Assembly (NCBI RefSeq): GCF_003054285.1
Contig: NZ_QBKS01000002.1
Location: forward strand, 1-64,000
Reading direction: 5' to 3'
Source: Litoreibacter ponti
Lineage (GTDB): Bacteria; Pseudomonadota; Alphaproteobacteria; Rhodobacterales; Rhodobacteraceae
Length of the DNA stretch: 64,000 nucleotides
The notes below the pieces were generated by a model. It was not told the origin of the DNA. It did not search any database and saw nothing but the letters and a program-made list of their open reading frames with translations. Positions 17,068 through 26,266 of the stretch are shown piece after piece. Each line of letters opens with the position of its first letter. Position 1 is the stretch's first letter. Both the position numbers and the translations under genes were made by a program.

Positions 17068-19620
17068 ATGAAAGATGCAAGCCCCGCGACCCCGTCGCAG
17101 ACGATCTACCTCAAGGACTACACCCCGCCGAGCCATTTGGTGGACAGCGTCGAGCTGGTCTTCAAGCTGCACCCGACGCAGACCCGCGTGATCTCGAAAA
17201 TCGCGTTCCGCCCGAATCCGGACGCGGCCGATCCCACCTTCTACCTGCATGGCGAGCAGTTGAAGCTGATCCGCGCCAGCATCGACGGGCAGGACGCCAA
17301 CGCCAAGGTCACCGATCTGGGCCTGACCGCGCAGGCCCCGGATGCGCCCTTCCTATGGGAGGCGGAGGTCGAAATCAGCCCGGCCACCAATACCGCGCTG
17401 GAGGGGCTTTACATGTCGAACGGCATGTATTGCACCCAGTGCGAGGCAGAGGGGTTTCGCAAGATCACCTACTACCCGGATCGCCCCGATGTGATGGCGG
17501 TCTTCACTGTCAAGATCGAGGGCGAGGAGCCGGTCAAGCTGTCCAATGGCAATGATCTGGGCGACGGGACGTGGCATGACCCCCACCCCAAGCCCGCCTA
17601 CCTGTTCGCGCTCGTCGCGGGCGATCTGGTCAATCTGCACGACACGTTCACCACCCGTTCGGGCCGCAAGGTGGACCTGAACATCTATGTGCGCGACGGC
17701 GATCTGCACAAGACGCCCTTCGGAATGGACGCGCTGAAGCGATCGATGACATGGGACGAGGAGGTCTACGGGCGCGAATACGACCTCGACCTGTTCAACA
17801 TCGTGGCCGTGGACGATTTCAACATGGGCGCGATGGAAAACAAGGGGCTCAACATCTTCAACTCCGCTGCCGTGCTGGCCTCGCCCGACACCGCGACCGA
17901 CGGCAACTTTCACCGCATCGAGACGATCATCGCGCACGAGTATTTCCACAACTGGACCGGCAACCGCATCACCTGCCGAGACTGGTTCCAGCTGTGCCTG
18001 AAAGAGGGCCTGACCGTGTTCCGAGATCAGCAATTCTCCGGCGACACGCGCGGACACGCGGTGGAGCGCATTTCCGACGTGCTGCAACTGCGCGCGCGCC
18101 AGTTCCGCGAGGATAACGGCCCGCTGGCCCACCCGGTGCGGCCGGAAAGCTTTGTCGAGATCAACAACTTCTACACCGCGACGGTCTATGAGAAGGGCGC
18201 CGAGGTGATCGGAATGCTCAAGACGTTGATCGGCGACGCGGACTATTACGAGGGTTGCGATCTCTACTTCACGCGCCATGACGGGCAGGCCTGCACCATC
18301 GAGGATTGGCTGAAATGCTTCGAGGACGTCACCGGACGGGATCTCGCGCAGTTCAAGCTGTGGTACAGCCAGGCCGGCACGCCGCGCGTGAAGGTCGACG
18401 AAAGCTTCCACGACGGCACCTACACGCTGACCTTCATCCAATCGACCCCGCCCACACCGGGCCAGGACACCAAGGACCCCAAGGTGATCCCCATCGCTGT
18501 GGGCCTGCTCAATGAGGCGGGCGAGGAAATCCACGCCACCAAGGTCTGCGAGGTCACCGACGAGGTCCACAAGTTCCGCTTCACCGGGCTGGAGGCCAAG
18601 CCCGTCCCGTCGATCAACCGGAACTTCTCCGCCCCGATCATCCTTGAGCGCGACCAGAGCAATGCCGAGCGGGCCTTCCTGCTGGCCCACGACACCGACC
18701 CGTTCAACAAGTGGGAAGCGGGCCGGGCGCTGGCGCGCGACGTCATGGTGCGCATGGTGACCGAGGATGCGACACCCGATCAGGCCTATCTCGACGCGCT
18801 CGTGGCGGTGGCGCGCGACGACACGCTCGAGCCCGGCTTCAAGGCGATGTGTTTCTCCGGCCCCTCCAATGACGACATCCAGCAGGCGCTGGTGGATGGC
18901 GGCGTAACCCCCGACCCGACCAGAATTTTCCTGACAGGCCAGACGCTGAACCTCGCTATCAGCCAGACGATGCAGGACCTGCTGCCGCGAATCTACGCCG
19001 AGATGCAGGTCGACGGCCCCTACAGCCCGCGCAGCGAGGATGCCGACCGGCGCTTCTGGGGCAACGCGGCGCTGGCGATGCTGTCCCGGCTCGACGGCGG
19101 CGCGCAGGCGGCGGCGCAATATGCCAGTGCCGACAATATGACCCAGCAGCTGGCGGCCCTTGGCTGCCTGCTGCGCGCAGAGGTGGGCGAGGCGCAGAAC
19201 GCGGCCTTCTACGCGCAGTGGAAGGATGACCGGCTGGTGATCGACAAGTGGTTTTCCATGCAGGTGAGCCACGCGAAGCTTGCCGCGGCCCCGGCCAAGG
19301 CGGCGGAGCTGACCGCCCATCCCGACTTCACCATGGCGAATCCCAACCGCTTCCGCGCCGTCTTTGGCGCGCTGGCGGGCAACAGTGCGGGGTTCCACGA
19401 GCCGGGCGGGTCGGGCTACGCCCTGTTGGCCGATTGGCTGATCAAGCTCGACGCCAAGAACCCGCAGATCGCGGCGCGCATGTCGACCGCGTTCGAGACT
19501 TGGCCGCGCTATGACGCGGACCGGCAAGGCATGATGCGCGAGGCGCTGACGCGCATCCAGGCCGCACCCGGCCTAAGCCCCGACCTGTCGGAGATGGTGA
19601 ACCGGATTCTCGCCGCCTGA
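17068..19620 (+). CDS. pepN: Aminopeptidase N
   Basis: Protein of 850 residues, near the size of E. coli PepN (870). It removes N-terminal residues from peptides in the cytoplasm. The substrate-binding motif GAMEN is at about 254-258, the zinc motif HEYFH at 290-294, and the third ligand E313 in KEGLT. Start at 17068 has AAGGA seven bases upstream; the open frame extends further upstream through the palindromes, which is not credible protein. It diverges from the photolyase operon. Confidence 0.95.
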   Translation: MKDASPATPSQTIYLKDYTPPSHLVDSVELVFKLHPTQTRVISKIAFRPNPDAADPTFYLHGEQLKLIRASIDGQDANAKVTDLGLTAQAPDAPFLWEAEVEISPATNTALEGLYMSNGMYCTQCEAEGFRKITYYPDRPDVMAVFTVKIEGEEPVKLSNGNDLGDGTWHDPHPKPAYLFALVAGDLVNLHDTFTTRSGRKVDLNIYVRDGDLHKTPFGMDALKRSMTWDEEVYGREYDLDLFNIVAVDDFNMGAMENKGLNIFNSAAVLASPDTATDGNFHRIETIIAHEYFHNWTGNRITCRDWFQLCLKEGLTVFRDQQFSGDTRGHAVERISDVLQLRARQFREDNGPLAHPVRPESFVEINNFYTATVYEKGAEVIGMLKTLIGDADYYEGCDLYFTRHDGQACTIEDWLKCFEDVTGRDLAQFKLWYSQAGTPRVKVDESFHDGTYTLTFIQSTPPTPGQDTKDPKVIPIAVGLLNEAGEEIHATKVCEVTDEVHKFRFTGLEAKPVPSINRNFSAPIILERDQSNAERAFLLAHDTDPFNKWEAGRALARDVMVRMVTEDATPDQAYLDALVAVARDDTLEPGFKAMCFSGPSNDDIQQALVDGGVTPDPTRIFLTGQTLNLAISQTMQDLLPRIYAEMQVDGPYSPRSEDADRRFWGNAALAMLSRLDGGAQAAAQYASADNMTQQLAALGCLLRAEVGEAQNAAFYAQWKDDRLVIDKWFSMQVSHAKLAAAPAKAAELTAHPDFTMANPNRFRAVFGALAGNSAGFHEPGGSGYALLADWLIKLDAKNPQIAARMSTAFETWPRYDADRQGMMREALTRIQAAPGLSPDLSEMVNRILAA

Positions 19621-19626
19621 TCCCTT

Positions 19627-19657
19627 GCGGGCCCCACATCGCGCAAGCGGGGCCTGC
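19627..19657 (+). terminator. Possible terminator hairpin after pepN
   Basis: Nine-base arms (19627-19635 and 19649-19657, one G-T pair) with a 13-base loop lie six bases after the pepN stop. No T-run follows. Confidence 0.35.
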
Positions 19658-19736
19658 GCCGCGCATCGCACGTGCATTCCGGCTGCGCCTGTGTCATGCT
19701 GCATCGCAGCAACACGCGACTCGGGGGTAGTCTCTC

Positions 19737-20366
19737 ATGGCAGGCACGGCAATCACCATCGCCCAGCAGAAGGGCGGCAGCGGCAAGACGACCGTGACTG
19801 CGAACCTCGCCGTGGCCTTCTCGCGGTTGGGCAAGCGCGTGGCGATCATCGACACCGATCCGCAAGGCAGCCTCGGGCGCTGGTTCATGGCCCGGCGCGA
19901 GCTGATGGAAGACCCCGGACTTGAGTTCTCCACCGCGTCGGCCTGGGGCATCGAATACGAGGTCGGCAAGATGCTCGGGGACTACGACCTCGTGCTGGTC
20001 GACACGCCGCCCAAGGCCGACAGTGACTTGCGCCCCGCCCTGCGCAAGGCGGCTTTGACGATCGTTCCCGTGGCTTCCAGCCATGTTGATCTGTGGGCCA
20101 CCGAGGGCGTTCTGGATCTTGCCCGGCGCGAGGACACACCCGCGATGCTCGTGCTCAACCGCACCCGCAAAGGCACGCGGCTGGGCGAGGAAGTCGCCAC
20201 AAAGGCCGCCGAAATGGAGGCGGGTCTGGCCGAGACAAGTCTTGCCAATCGGGTGATCTACGCCGAGGCGCTTGGCCGTGGGCAAGGTGTCGAGGACGCC
20301 GCGCGCTCTGGCCCCGCCGCCAAGGAAGTGCGCGCGCTGGCCGAAGAGATTTTGGCCCGTATCTGA
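19737..20366 (+). CDS. Orphan ParA/Soj-like P-loop ATPase
   Basis: Protein of 209 residues. The deviant Walker A motif KGGSGKTT is at 12-19 and the switch VLVDTPPK near 85-92, as in ParA/MinD ATPases that position cargo on membranes or nucleoid. No parB or recognisable partner gene is adjacent; neighbours are pepN and an SDR. Length and absence of an N-terminal DNA-binding domain fit small orphan ParA proteins involved in plasmid-like segregation or in placing protein complexes. Its cargo is unknown. Confidence 0.82.
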   Translation: MAGTAITIAQQKGGSGKTTVTANLAVAFSRLGKRVAIIDTDPQGSLGRWFMARRELMEDPGLEFSTASAWGIEYEVGKMLGDYDLVLVDTPPKADSDLRPALRKAALTIVPVASSHVDLWATEGVLDLARREDTPAMLVLNRTRKGTRLGEEVATKAAEMEAGLAETSLANRVIYAEALGRGQGVEDAARSGPAAKEVRALAEEILARI

Positions 20367-20468
20367 GCGGTTTTCTGCCCGTCCGCGCTGCGACTGGCAC
20401 GACCGCCATAAATCCGCCAAACTCCCACGGTTGAAGGCACAAAACAGCGTCACCCGAGGAGAGCTCCC

Positions 20469-21224
20469 ATGGCCCGCAAGACCAAAACCGTACTGATCAC
20501 CGGCGCAAGCTCCGGCATCGGGGCCGCCACCGCCGTGCTGGCCTCGAAAAGCGGCTATGACGTGGGCATCCACTACAATTCCGACCTGAAGGGCGCGCAG
20601 CTGGTGGCCCAGATGTGCGAGCAGGAAGGGGCCGTAACCCATACGTTTCAGGGCGATGTGGCCGATCCCGGCGATGTCGAGCGCATCTTCGAGGAGTTCG
20701 ACGCGGCCTTCCCGCAGATGGACGCGCTGGTCAACAACGCGGGCATCGTCGACAAGCCCCAGCGGGTCGAGGAGATGTCCTACGCCCGCCTGCGCCGCAT
20801 GGTCGATGTCAATCTGATCGGCGCGATGATGGTCGCCCAGCAGGGCGTGCTGCGCATGTCAAAAAGCTTTGGCGGCGATGGCGGCGTGATCGTCAATCTC
20901 GGCTCGGCGGCGGCGCGGCTGGGCTCGGCGGGGCAATATGTGGACTACGCGGCCACCAAGGCCGGTATCGACATTTTCACCAAGGGTCTGTCCGACGAGG
21001 TCGCCCCCGACGGCGTGCGTGTCGTGGCGATCCGGCCCGGGCTGATTGAGACGGCAATCCACGGCAAGGGCGGGCTGCCCGACCGCTGCGACGACCTGGC
21101 CCACCTGGTGCCGATGAAGCGCCCGGGCGAGGCCGAGGAGTGCGCGCATGCCATCGTCTTCCTGATGGGCGAAGGTGCGAGCTACATCACCGGCACCTCG
21201 ATCGACGTGAGCGGCGGGCGGTAG
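20469..21224 (+). CDS. SDR family NAD(P)-dependent oxidoreductase
   Basis: Protein of 251 residues, a classical short-chain dehydrogenase. The cofactor motif TGASSGIG is at 11-18, NNAG at 89-92, the catalytic serine near 146 and YAATK at 160-164. The tail ITGTSIDVSGGR is standard. FabG-like reduction of a carbonyl or oxidation of an alcohol is expected, with unknown substrate. The start has GAGGAG eight bases upstream. A weak hairpin follows the stop. Confidence 0.9.
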   Translation: MARKTKTVLITGASSGIGAATAVLASKSGYDVGIHYNSDLKGAQLVAQMCEQEGAVTHTFQGDVADPGDVERIFEEFDAAFPQMDALVNNAGIVDKPQRVEEMSYARLRRMVDVNLIGAMMVAQQGVLRMSKSFGGDGGVIVNLGSAAARLGSAGQYVDYAATKAGIDIFTKGLSDEVAPDGVRVVAIRPGLIETAIHGKGGLPDRCDDLAHLVPMKRPGEAEECAHAIVFLMGEGASYITGTSIDVSGGR

Positions 21225-21226
21225 AA

Positions 21227-21245
21227 AAGGCCCCTATCCGGCCTT
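21227..21245 (+). terminator. Weak hairpin after the SDR gene
   Basis: Arms AAGGCC (21227-21232) and GGCCTT (21240-21245) with a 7-base loop lie right after the stop codon. An A-run precedes and only a short T pair follows, so it could work weakly. Confidence 0.35.
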
Positions 21246-21299
21246 ATTCCTTGCACTTTTCTCGTGCTGTCTTGCGCGCACCGACCGCAAGGAGCCGAC

Positions 21300-22571
21300 A
21301 TGCACACATTCTTTCGCAGTCTCCCCGGGATGGGGCTTGGCCTGCTGGCCTTGCCCTTTGTCGCATTGGGCGCGCTGCAGCGCCTCCCTGCCGCGCTGTT
21401 GCGCCGCTTCCAAGGCGAGGGCGCGGGCTTCAAGGCGGAGTTTCTCGAGGCGAACCTCGTGATCGACAGTTTCACCGATCCCGCGAATGAGGCCGCGCAG
21501 GATGCGCTGCACGACCGCGTGACCGCGCTGCTGGACAAAGAGGATTGGGTCGGCATGGCCGCCTTCCTCGAAGAATTGGACCAGACGCGCGCGCGATTGC
21601 CCAACGGGATCACCTCGCTGAGCGTCGCCTTGAACAAGCTGCGCTGGTTGGTGTCTGATTTTTACGAGAACCCGCTGTTTTGTAACGATGAAATCGCCTT
21701 TTCCGTCAATGCGAGCGTCCTCGAGGCGGTCACAGAGGCCCATCGCGCCAACCCTGAGAACTACGCGCTCGCGGCGCTTCTGGGACGGCTTCACCTCGAC
21801 TGCGGATGGGCCGCCCGCGGCAGCGACTGGGCCCACCGGGTCGACGAAGAAGGCTGGGCCGCGCTCAACAGCCATTACGCCCAGGCGCGGGCGCTGGTCA
21901 CCCGGTTCGACCCGATTGCCTACAATTCTCCGTTCCTGGCGGAGGTTCAGCTGCTGATGAATATCGGCCTGTCGGAAGGCTATGATCGGTTCCAATCCGC
22001 GGTCGAGGACTGGGTGGAGCTCGATCCGACCGACCGGCGCATCTACCGGCTCGCGGCGTTCTACAGCCTCGAGCGGTGGTTCGGGGGCGATGAGGAAGCG
22101 GTCGAGATGGCCGCGCTCTGTGCCGAGCTGTCCAAGGACACCCTGAGCGACGGCGCCTATTTCCTGGTGGCCGCCCATGCAATGCATCACGACGAAGAGG
22201 TCACGCGATATGTCGATGTCGACCGTTTCGTAGCGAGCTTCCGGACAATCCTGCGCGCGAGCGCGTCCAACAGCTTTGCCCAGACCCGCCTGCTGGCGGC
22301 GCTGGACGACGCGTTGACGCCGCATAGCCCGTTCTCCCTGGTGTTTGACGACCCCGATGGGCGGGTGATGCTTCTGCTGCGCAAGCGTACCGGCGAGGTG
22401 CTTCGCGAAAATGTCCCGCAGCTCGATCATACGGCAATCCGCGGGCGCATGGCGCAGCTGCGCGCCATCCTGTCCTACGGCTTTGAGGAAGAGCTGCGGC
22501 GCGGCGCGCGGGTGAGCTTGTCGGGTGGCACGGTCGAGATCACGGAGCCGCCCGAGATCGCGACGGCCTGA
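21300..22571 (+). CDS. Conserved-looking protein of unknown function, N-terminal hydrophobic segment
   Basis: Protein of 423 residues that I do not recognise. Residues about 9-25 (GMGLGLLALPFVALGAL) are hydrophobic and may anchor the protein. The remainder is alpha-helical with alternating Leu/Ala and acidic residues (for example EDWVGMAAFLEEL, ENYALAALLGRLHLDCGWAARG), reminiscent of TPR/Sel1-like repeats but without a clear consensus. The start at 21300 has AAGGAG upstream. It stands between the SDR and the convergent lytic transglycosylase. No catalytic motif is visible. Confidence 0.65.
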   Translation: MHTFFRSLPGMGLGLLALPFVALGALQRLPAALLRRFQGEGAGFKAEFLEANLVIDSFTDPANEAAQDALHDRVTALLDKEDWVGMAAFLEELDQTRARLPNGITSLSVALNKLRWLVSDFYENPLFCNDEIAFSVNASVLEAVTEAHRANPENYALAALLGRLHLDCGWAARGSDWAHRVDEEGWAALNSHYAQARALVTRFDPIAYNSPFLAEVQLLMNIGLSEGYDRFQSAVEDWVELDPTDRRIYRLAAFYSLERWFGGDEEAVEMAALCAELSKDTLSDGAYFLVAAHAMHHDEEVTRYVDVDRFVASFRTILRASASNSFAQTRLLAALDDALTPHSPFSLVFDDPDGRVMLLLRKRTGEVLRENVPQLDHTAIRGRMAQLRAILSYGFEEELRRGARVSLSGGTVEITEPPEIATA

Positions 22572-22581
22572 GCCGTTGGCG

Positions 22582-23343
22582 CTAATCGCGCCGGGCGCTT
22601 TCGGCGGAGACCGACGTCAAATCCTTTGGACGCGGCTGCGGCTTCACGTCCGATATCAGGCGGCAATAGGGCTGGTCGCGCAGCCAGCCGGCCATCTCGC
22701 GCCGCTTCTTGGCGTTCACCATCGGCCCCCAATCGGCCGCAACGCCGCCGAGCCTGCCATTGGCCTTGCGGGCCACCGCGTTGTCGCGGATCACCGTTGT
22801 GGCCATGATGCGCACCGCGCAGCTGAGGTTGTCCGGACCGTCGCGCAAGGCCGCCCCGGTGCCCACGCGGCATTTGTAGCCGCGCGCGGTCGCAGGCAGA
22901 ATTTGTGTCAGCCCGTACCATTTGCCGCCGCCGCCCACGGCGCGGGGCTTCCACGTGCTTTCATGCTTGGCCAGCGCGCTCAGGAAGCCGGTCCAGAAGG
23001 CCGCACGCTTGTCCTCGGAATTGCTGGCATAGGCCGGGCACCAGTCCGCCATATCCCGCGGCACGGTTTCGATCAGTGGCCGCCCGTGGCCCTTGAGCGC
23101 CTGCATCGTTGTGCGGGTCCAGAGCCGCCCCTCGGGCCGGAAGTCCCAGCGCGCCCGCGGCAGATACGTGTCGCGCGGCGTGGGTCGGATCGCGGGCATG
23201 GGGGGTCCCGACAGAGGCTGCCCTCCCAAAACAGCCCCTGTCGCGGTGCTTTTCAGCACCGGCTGCAGCACGCTCTCCCCCCTCGCCCCCGCTACGGGAG
23301 CGCTCAGAAGCAGTGCCAGCGATATGGTGATCCCCCTGATCAT
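22582..23343 (-). CDS. Lytic transglycosylase (SLT-type) with signal peptide
   Basis: Protein of 253 residues with an export signal (cleavage near VAGARG). The catalytic glutamate is E128 in LAKHESTW, followed by a glycine-rich GGGGKWYGLTQILPATA motif, as in goose-type or Slt lysozyme folds cleaving peptidoglycan to 1,6-anhydro sugars in the periplasm. The C-terminal stretch (about 200-253) is Lys/Arg-rich and may be disordered. It diverges from the KAP NTPase gene across 215 bases. Confidence 0.85.
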   Translation of the reverse strand: MIRGITISLALLLSAPVAGARGESVLQPVLKSTATGAVLGGQPLSGPPMPAIRPTPRDTYLPRARWDFRPEGRLWTRTTMQALKGHGRPLIETVPRDMADWCPAYASNSEDKRAAFWTGFLSALAKHESTWKPRAVGGGGKWYGLTQILPATARGYKCRVGTGAALRDGPDNLSCAVRIMATTVIRDNAVARKANGRLGGVAADWGPMVNAKKRREMAGWLRDQPYCRLISDVKPQPRPKDLTSVSAESARRD

Positions 23344-23558
23344 GCCGGATACCCTGCCCCGGAACGCGATTGCTGTGCAAATTCAACGGCGAAGCGGGCG
23401 CATTGGGGCCCGATTTCCGCGCAAATCCGCCGATTCTGGGCGATTGTTTCCGATCTGGCCACAATCAATCGCCCGAATCGCAGGCCGCCCCTGCCGTTGA
23501 CCCAAGGGCAATTTGCGGTAGCGTGGAGGCATTGTTTTGCCAGTTTCAGGAGGCCGGA

Positions 23559-26234
23559 ATGGTCGCCGCTCCACAGGCCTTGCCGGAGATCGTCTCCGTC
23601 GAAGGCGCACCGACCGACGATGTAGACCTGATCATTGTGCCCGGGGGCGACCGGCCCGGTGCGACCGCGCTGCGTGAACACTTGGCCACGCTTGTGGGCC
23701 TTGCGCATGGAGGACAATTGACCGATGGCGGGCTTCATTGGTTCGGTCAGCCCGAACGCCGTTTCCTTGTCCTGCCCCCGATCTCGGAGCCCGAGGACTA
23801 CGAGGAAACGCTCGAGCGCGCCCTGCTGAGCGAGACTGCACCGGGCGGCTCCATTTATATTACACATGGTGCCCTATCAGATTTTGACGTCTCTCTGGGG
23901 CGCGAGGGGCTGTGGCTATCCGAAGTCCTGTCTCGGGTCTTCAGCGAGATGTCCGACGACATGCGTCCCGCCATTGTCGAAGTCGGCACACCTCCCGAGC
24001 TGCGCGCAATGTTCGACAGCGATGGCGCGATCCAAAGCTCCGCGCCGAAGGCCAAGGTGCCAGAACCAGACGAACAGACGGCCTTTGCGCTCCGCCTGTT
24101 GAACCGCGTGTTGCGCGGGTCGCTTCCCCGCTCGAACGGGCAGACGCACTTAGAGTTCACCGAAATACTGGCCCCGACAAACGAGGAACTCCTTGTTCTG
24201 ACCGCGGCTTACCTCACTGCCAATCCGCATCTTGCACAAAAGACGGAAACAGCGAACGACCGGGTGGTCCACGCGTTTTACGTCGACGGCATCGTGAGAA
24301 GCATGTCCGGTTCTGGACCCGACATAAGACAAGATATTCTGGATCTGACCAATTTTCGATCTGACGAGACCAACGCTCATCTGACGAATTTTGAAACGGT
24401 CCTGTCCGGGGTCAAACTGGAGGTGTTCGCCTCGTTCCGAGGCAAGGACAGCGTCCGCATTTTTATCCCCATTAGCCCCGATCCGCAGAAAGGGGATTTC
24501 ATTGAGGTCGATCCGGTGATCTCGGCCATCTCAGAGATAGGCACCGCAGATGACTGGCCCGAGCAGGTCACATTCCGCTTCGCCTACGATACCCCGCTGT
24601 CTGACGCAGCCCACACCCAGCTTCGCCACTCGGTCAAACGCGCGATTGAACGGCATGGCGGCACGTACCAGCCGCCCGACGATCCAGCTCTAGATGACGA
24701 CAGCCCCGTCAACGAGATGCCCGCGCAGTTTCATCCCGACTACGCGCTGACCCATCCCGATGAGGATGATCTGGGCCGCGCCGCGATTGCGGAGACGATC
24801 GTCGAGAATGTCCGGCGGGTCTGGGGGGCGCAGAGGACTGCCTCTCGGCCCTTTGCCATCCACCTTTCGGGCCGGTGGGGGTCGGGCAAATCCTCGATCC
24901 TGACCTTCCTGAAGGACAAGCTGGTCCATGACTACACCTTCTTCGAGCCGTCTCCCGGCACGATCTACAAGCAGAAAAAGGAAGGCTGGGTGGTGATCGA
25001 ATACAACGCCTGGCAGATGCAGGAGGCCGGCCCGCCCTGGTGGTCGCTGCTGACCACCGTGCGCGAACAGGGCTACGCGGCGCTGAAGGGCAAAGGCCAC
25101 ATGCCGCGGCTGCAAGACTGGCTCTGGCGCAACACGCGCGTCGCCTGGCCCTGGCTTGGCGCGCTGGCGGTCATCGCCGCGGGCCTGCTGGCCTTCACCA
25201 TATTCGGCGACAGCGAGACCATGGGCTCGCTCTTTGACGCCGAGAACGCATGGAAGTTCGTGGCGGCCATCGTCACCGCCCTGGGCTCGCTCGGGGCGCT
25301 GGCCAAGCTTGTGCAGGGCTGGTCGCAAAGCGCCACCGAAACGGCCGAGGCCGTGCGCGACCTGCAATCGGACCCCACGGCGGTGGTGAAGGCGCGCTTC
25401 AAGAAGATCATCACCACGATCGAGCGGCCCGTAGCGGTGTTCATCGACGATCTCGACCGCTGTGAGGCGGGCTTTGTGGTGGAGCTGTTGCAAAGCCTGC
25501 AGACGGCCTACGCGCAGGTGCCGGTGCTCTATGTCGTGGCGTCAGACCGCGAGTGGATCGTGAGCGCCTACAACCAGGTCTACAAGGACTTCAAGCCGGA
25601 GATCTCGAAGCCCGGCGCGCCCTTGGGCTACCTGTTCGTCAAGAAAATCTTCCAGCTCTCCGTGCCGGTGCCCGACCTCGCGCCCGGCGACCGGACCCGC
25701 CTGACCGAGGCGCTGCTGAAATCCAAGGCAAAAACGCCCGTGCTCACCGCAACCCGCGAGGCCCGCGTGCAAAAAATCGAGGCCGCCGCCGCCAAGGGCG
25801 ATCTGAGCGAGGTCTCCCGCATCCAGAAGAAGGCCCTGTCGGAGGGCCAGAACCTTGCCGACGCGGTGATGAAGGCAGTGACCGAGCCCAAGAACCAGAT
25901 GAAGCTGCGCCACCAGCTGCTTGAATACACGCATCTTTTTGACGGGAATCCGCGCGCCATCAAGCGCATCATCAACGCGCTGACCTTCCGGCAGGGCTAT
26001 ATCCTGTCGGCCGCCGAGGACATCGCCTTCAACGTGATCGCGCGCTGGACGATCCTGAGCCTCAACCATCCCTACTCCGCCGACCTTCTGTCAGAGAATC
26101 CCGCGCGCATTGATGCGGTCTTCGCCGGGCCACCCGCCCCCGGCGAGACCGAGTTCCCCAATCGGGCGGCGGCGGCGCTGATCCTCGACGGCCTTGGCAA
26201 AGAAGACATTGAACAGATCGCGGCCTTTGGATAA
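23559..26234 (+). CDS. KAP-family P-loop NTPase with two-helix membrane insertion and novel N-terminal region
   Basis: Protein of 891 residues. Walker A (GRWGSGKSS) is at about 438-446 and Walker B (VFIDDLDRC) at about 627-635. Between them lie two hydrophobic helices (about 528-550 and 563-585), the hallmark of KAP NTPases such as PifA and Kidins220. The C-terminus (about 760-880) carries the typical HLFDGNPRAIKRIINAL motif. Residues 1-400 match nothing I know: an alpha/beta stretch (VDLIIVPGG, RRFLVLPPISEPEDY) and a second beta-rich part. An AGGAGG sits 6-11 bases before the start. Bases 24301-24360 contain 27 of 60 G/C, against 41 of 60 at 25081-25140. PifA excludes phage T7, so defence is possible but unproven. 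Confidence 0.85.
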   Translation: MVAAPQALPEIVSVEGAPTDDVDLIIVPGGDRPGATALREHLATLVGLAHGGQLTDGGLHWFGQPERRFLVLPPISEPEDYEETLERALLSETAPGGSIYITHGALSDFDVSLGREGLWLSEVLSRVFSEMSDDMRPAIVEVGTPPELRAMFDSDGAIQSSAPKAKVPEPDEQTAFALRLLNRVLRGSLPRSNGQTHLEFTEILAPTNEELLVLTAAYLTANPHLAQKTETANDRVVHAFYVDGIVRSMSGSGPDIRQDILDLTNFRSDETNAHLTNFETVLSGVKLEVFASFRGKDSVRIFIPISPDPQKGDFIEVDPVISAISEIGTADDWPEQVTFRFAYDTPLSDAAHTQLRHSVKRAIERHGGTYQPPDDPALDDDSPVNEMPAQFHPDYALTHPDEDDLGRAAIAETIVENVRRVWGAQRTASRPFAIHLSGRWGSGKSSILTFLKDKLVHDYTFFEPSPGTIYKQKKEGWVVIEYNAWQMQEAGPPWWSLLTTVREQGYAALKGKGHMPRLQDWLWRNTRVAWPWLGALAVIAAGLLAFTIFGDSETMGSLFDAENAWKFVAAIVTALGSLGALAKLVQGWSQSATETAEAVRDLQSDPTAVVKARFKKIITTIERPVAVFIDDLDRCEAGFVVELLQSLQTAYAQVPVLYVVASDREWIVSAYNQVYKDFKPEISKPGAPLGYLFVKKIFQLSVPVPDLAPGDRTRLTEALLKSKAKTPVLTATREARVQKIEAAAAKGDLSEVSRIQKKALSEGQNLADAVMKAVTEPKNQMKLRHQLLEYTHLFDGNPRAIKRIINALTFRQGYILSAAEDIAFNVIARWTILSLNHPYSADLLSENPARIDAVFAGPPAPGETEFPNRAAAALILDGLGKEDIEQIAAFG

Positions 26235-26266
26235 TTCCCGGGGGTGAGCCAAAGCGGAGAGCCCCC

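Noticed and set aside
17353..19527. Open frame of 724 codons on the minus strand opposite pepN
   Set aside because: Shadow of the pepN codon bias; no ribosome site or recognisable sequence.
23370..23558. Longer N-terminus for the KAP NTPase
   Set aside because: The in-frame upstream part lacks a ribosome site, while AGGAGG directly precedes the ATG at 23559.
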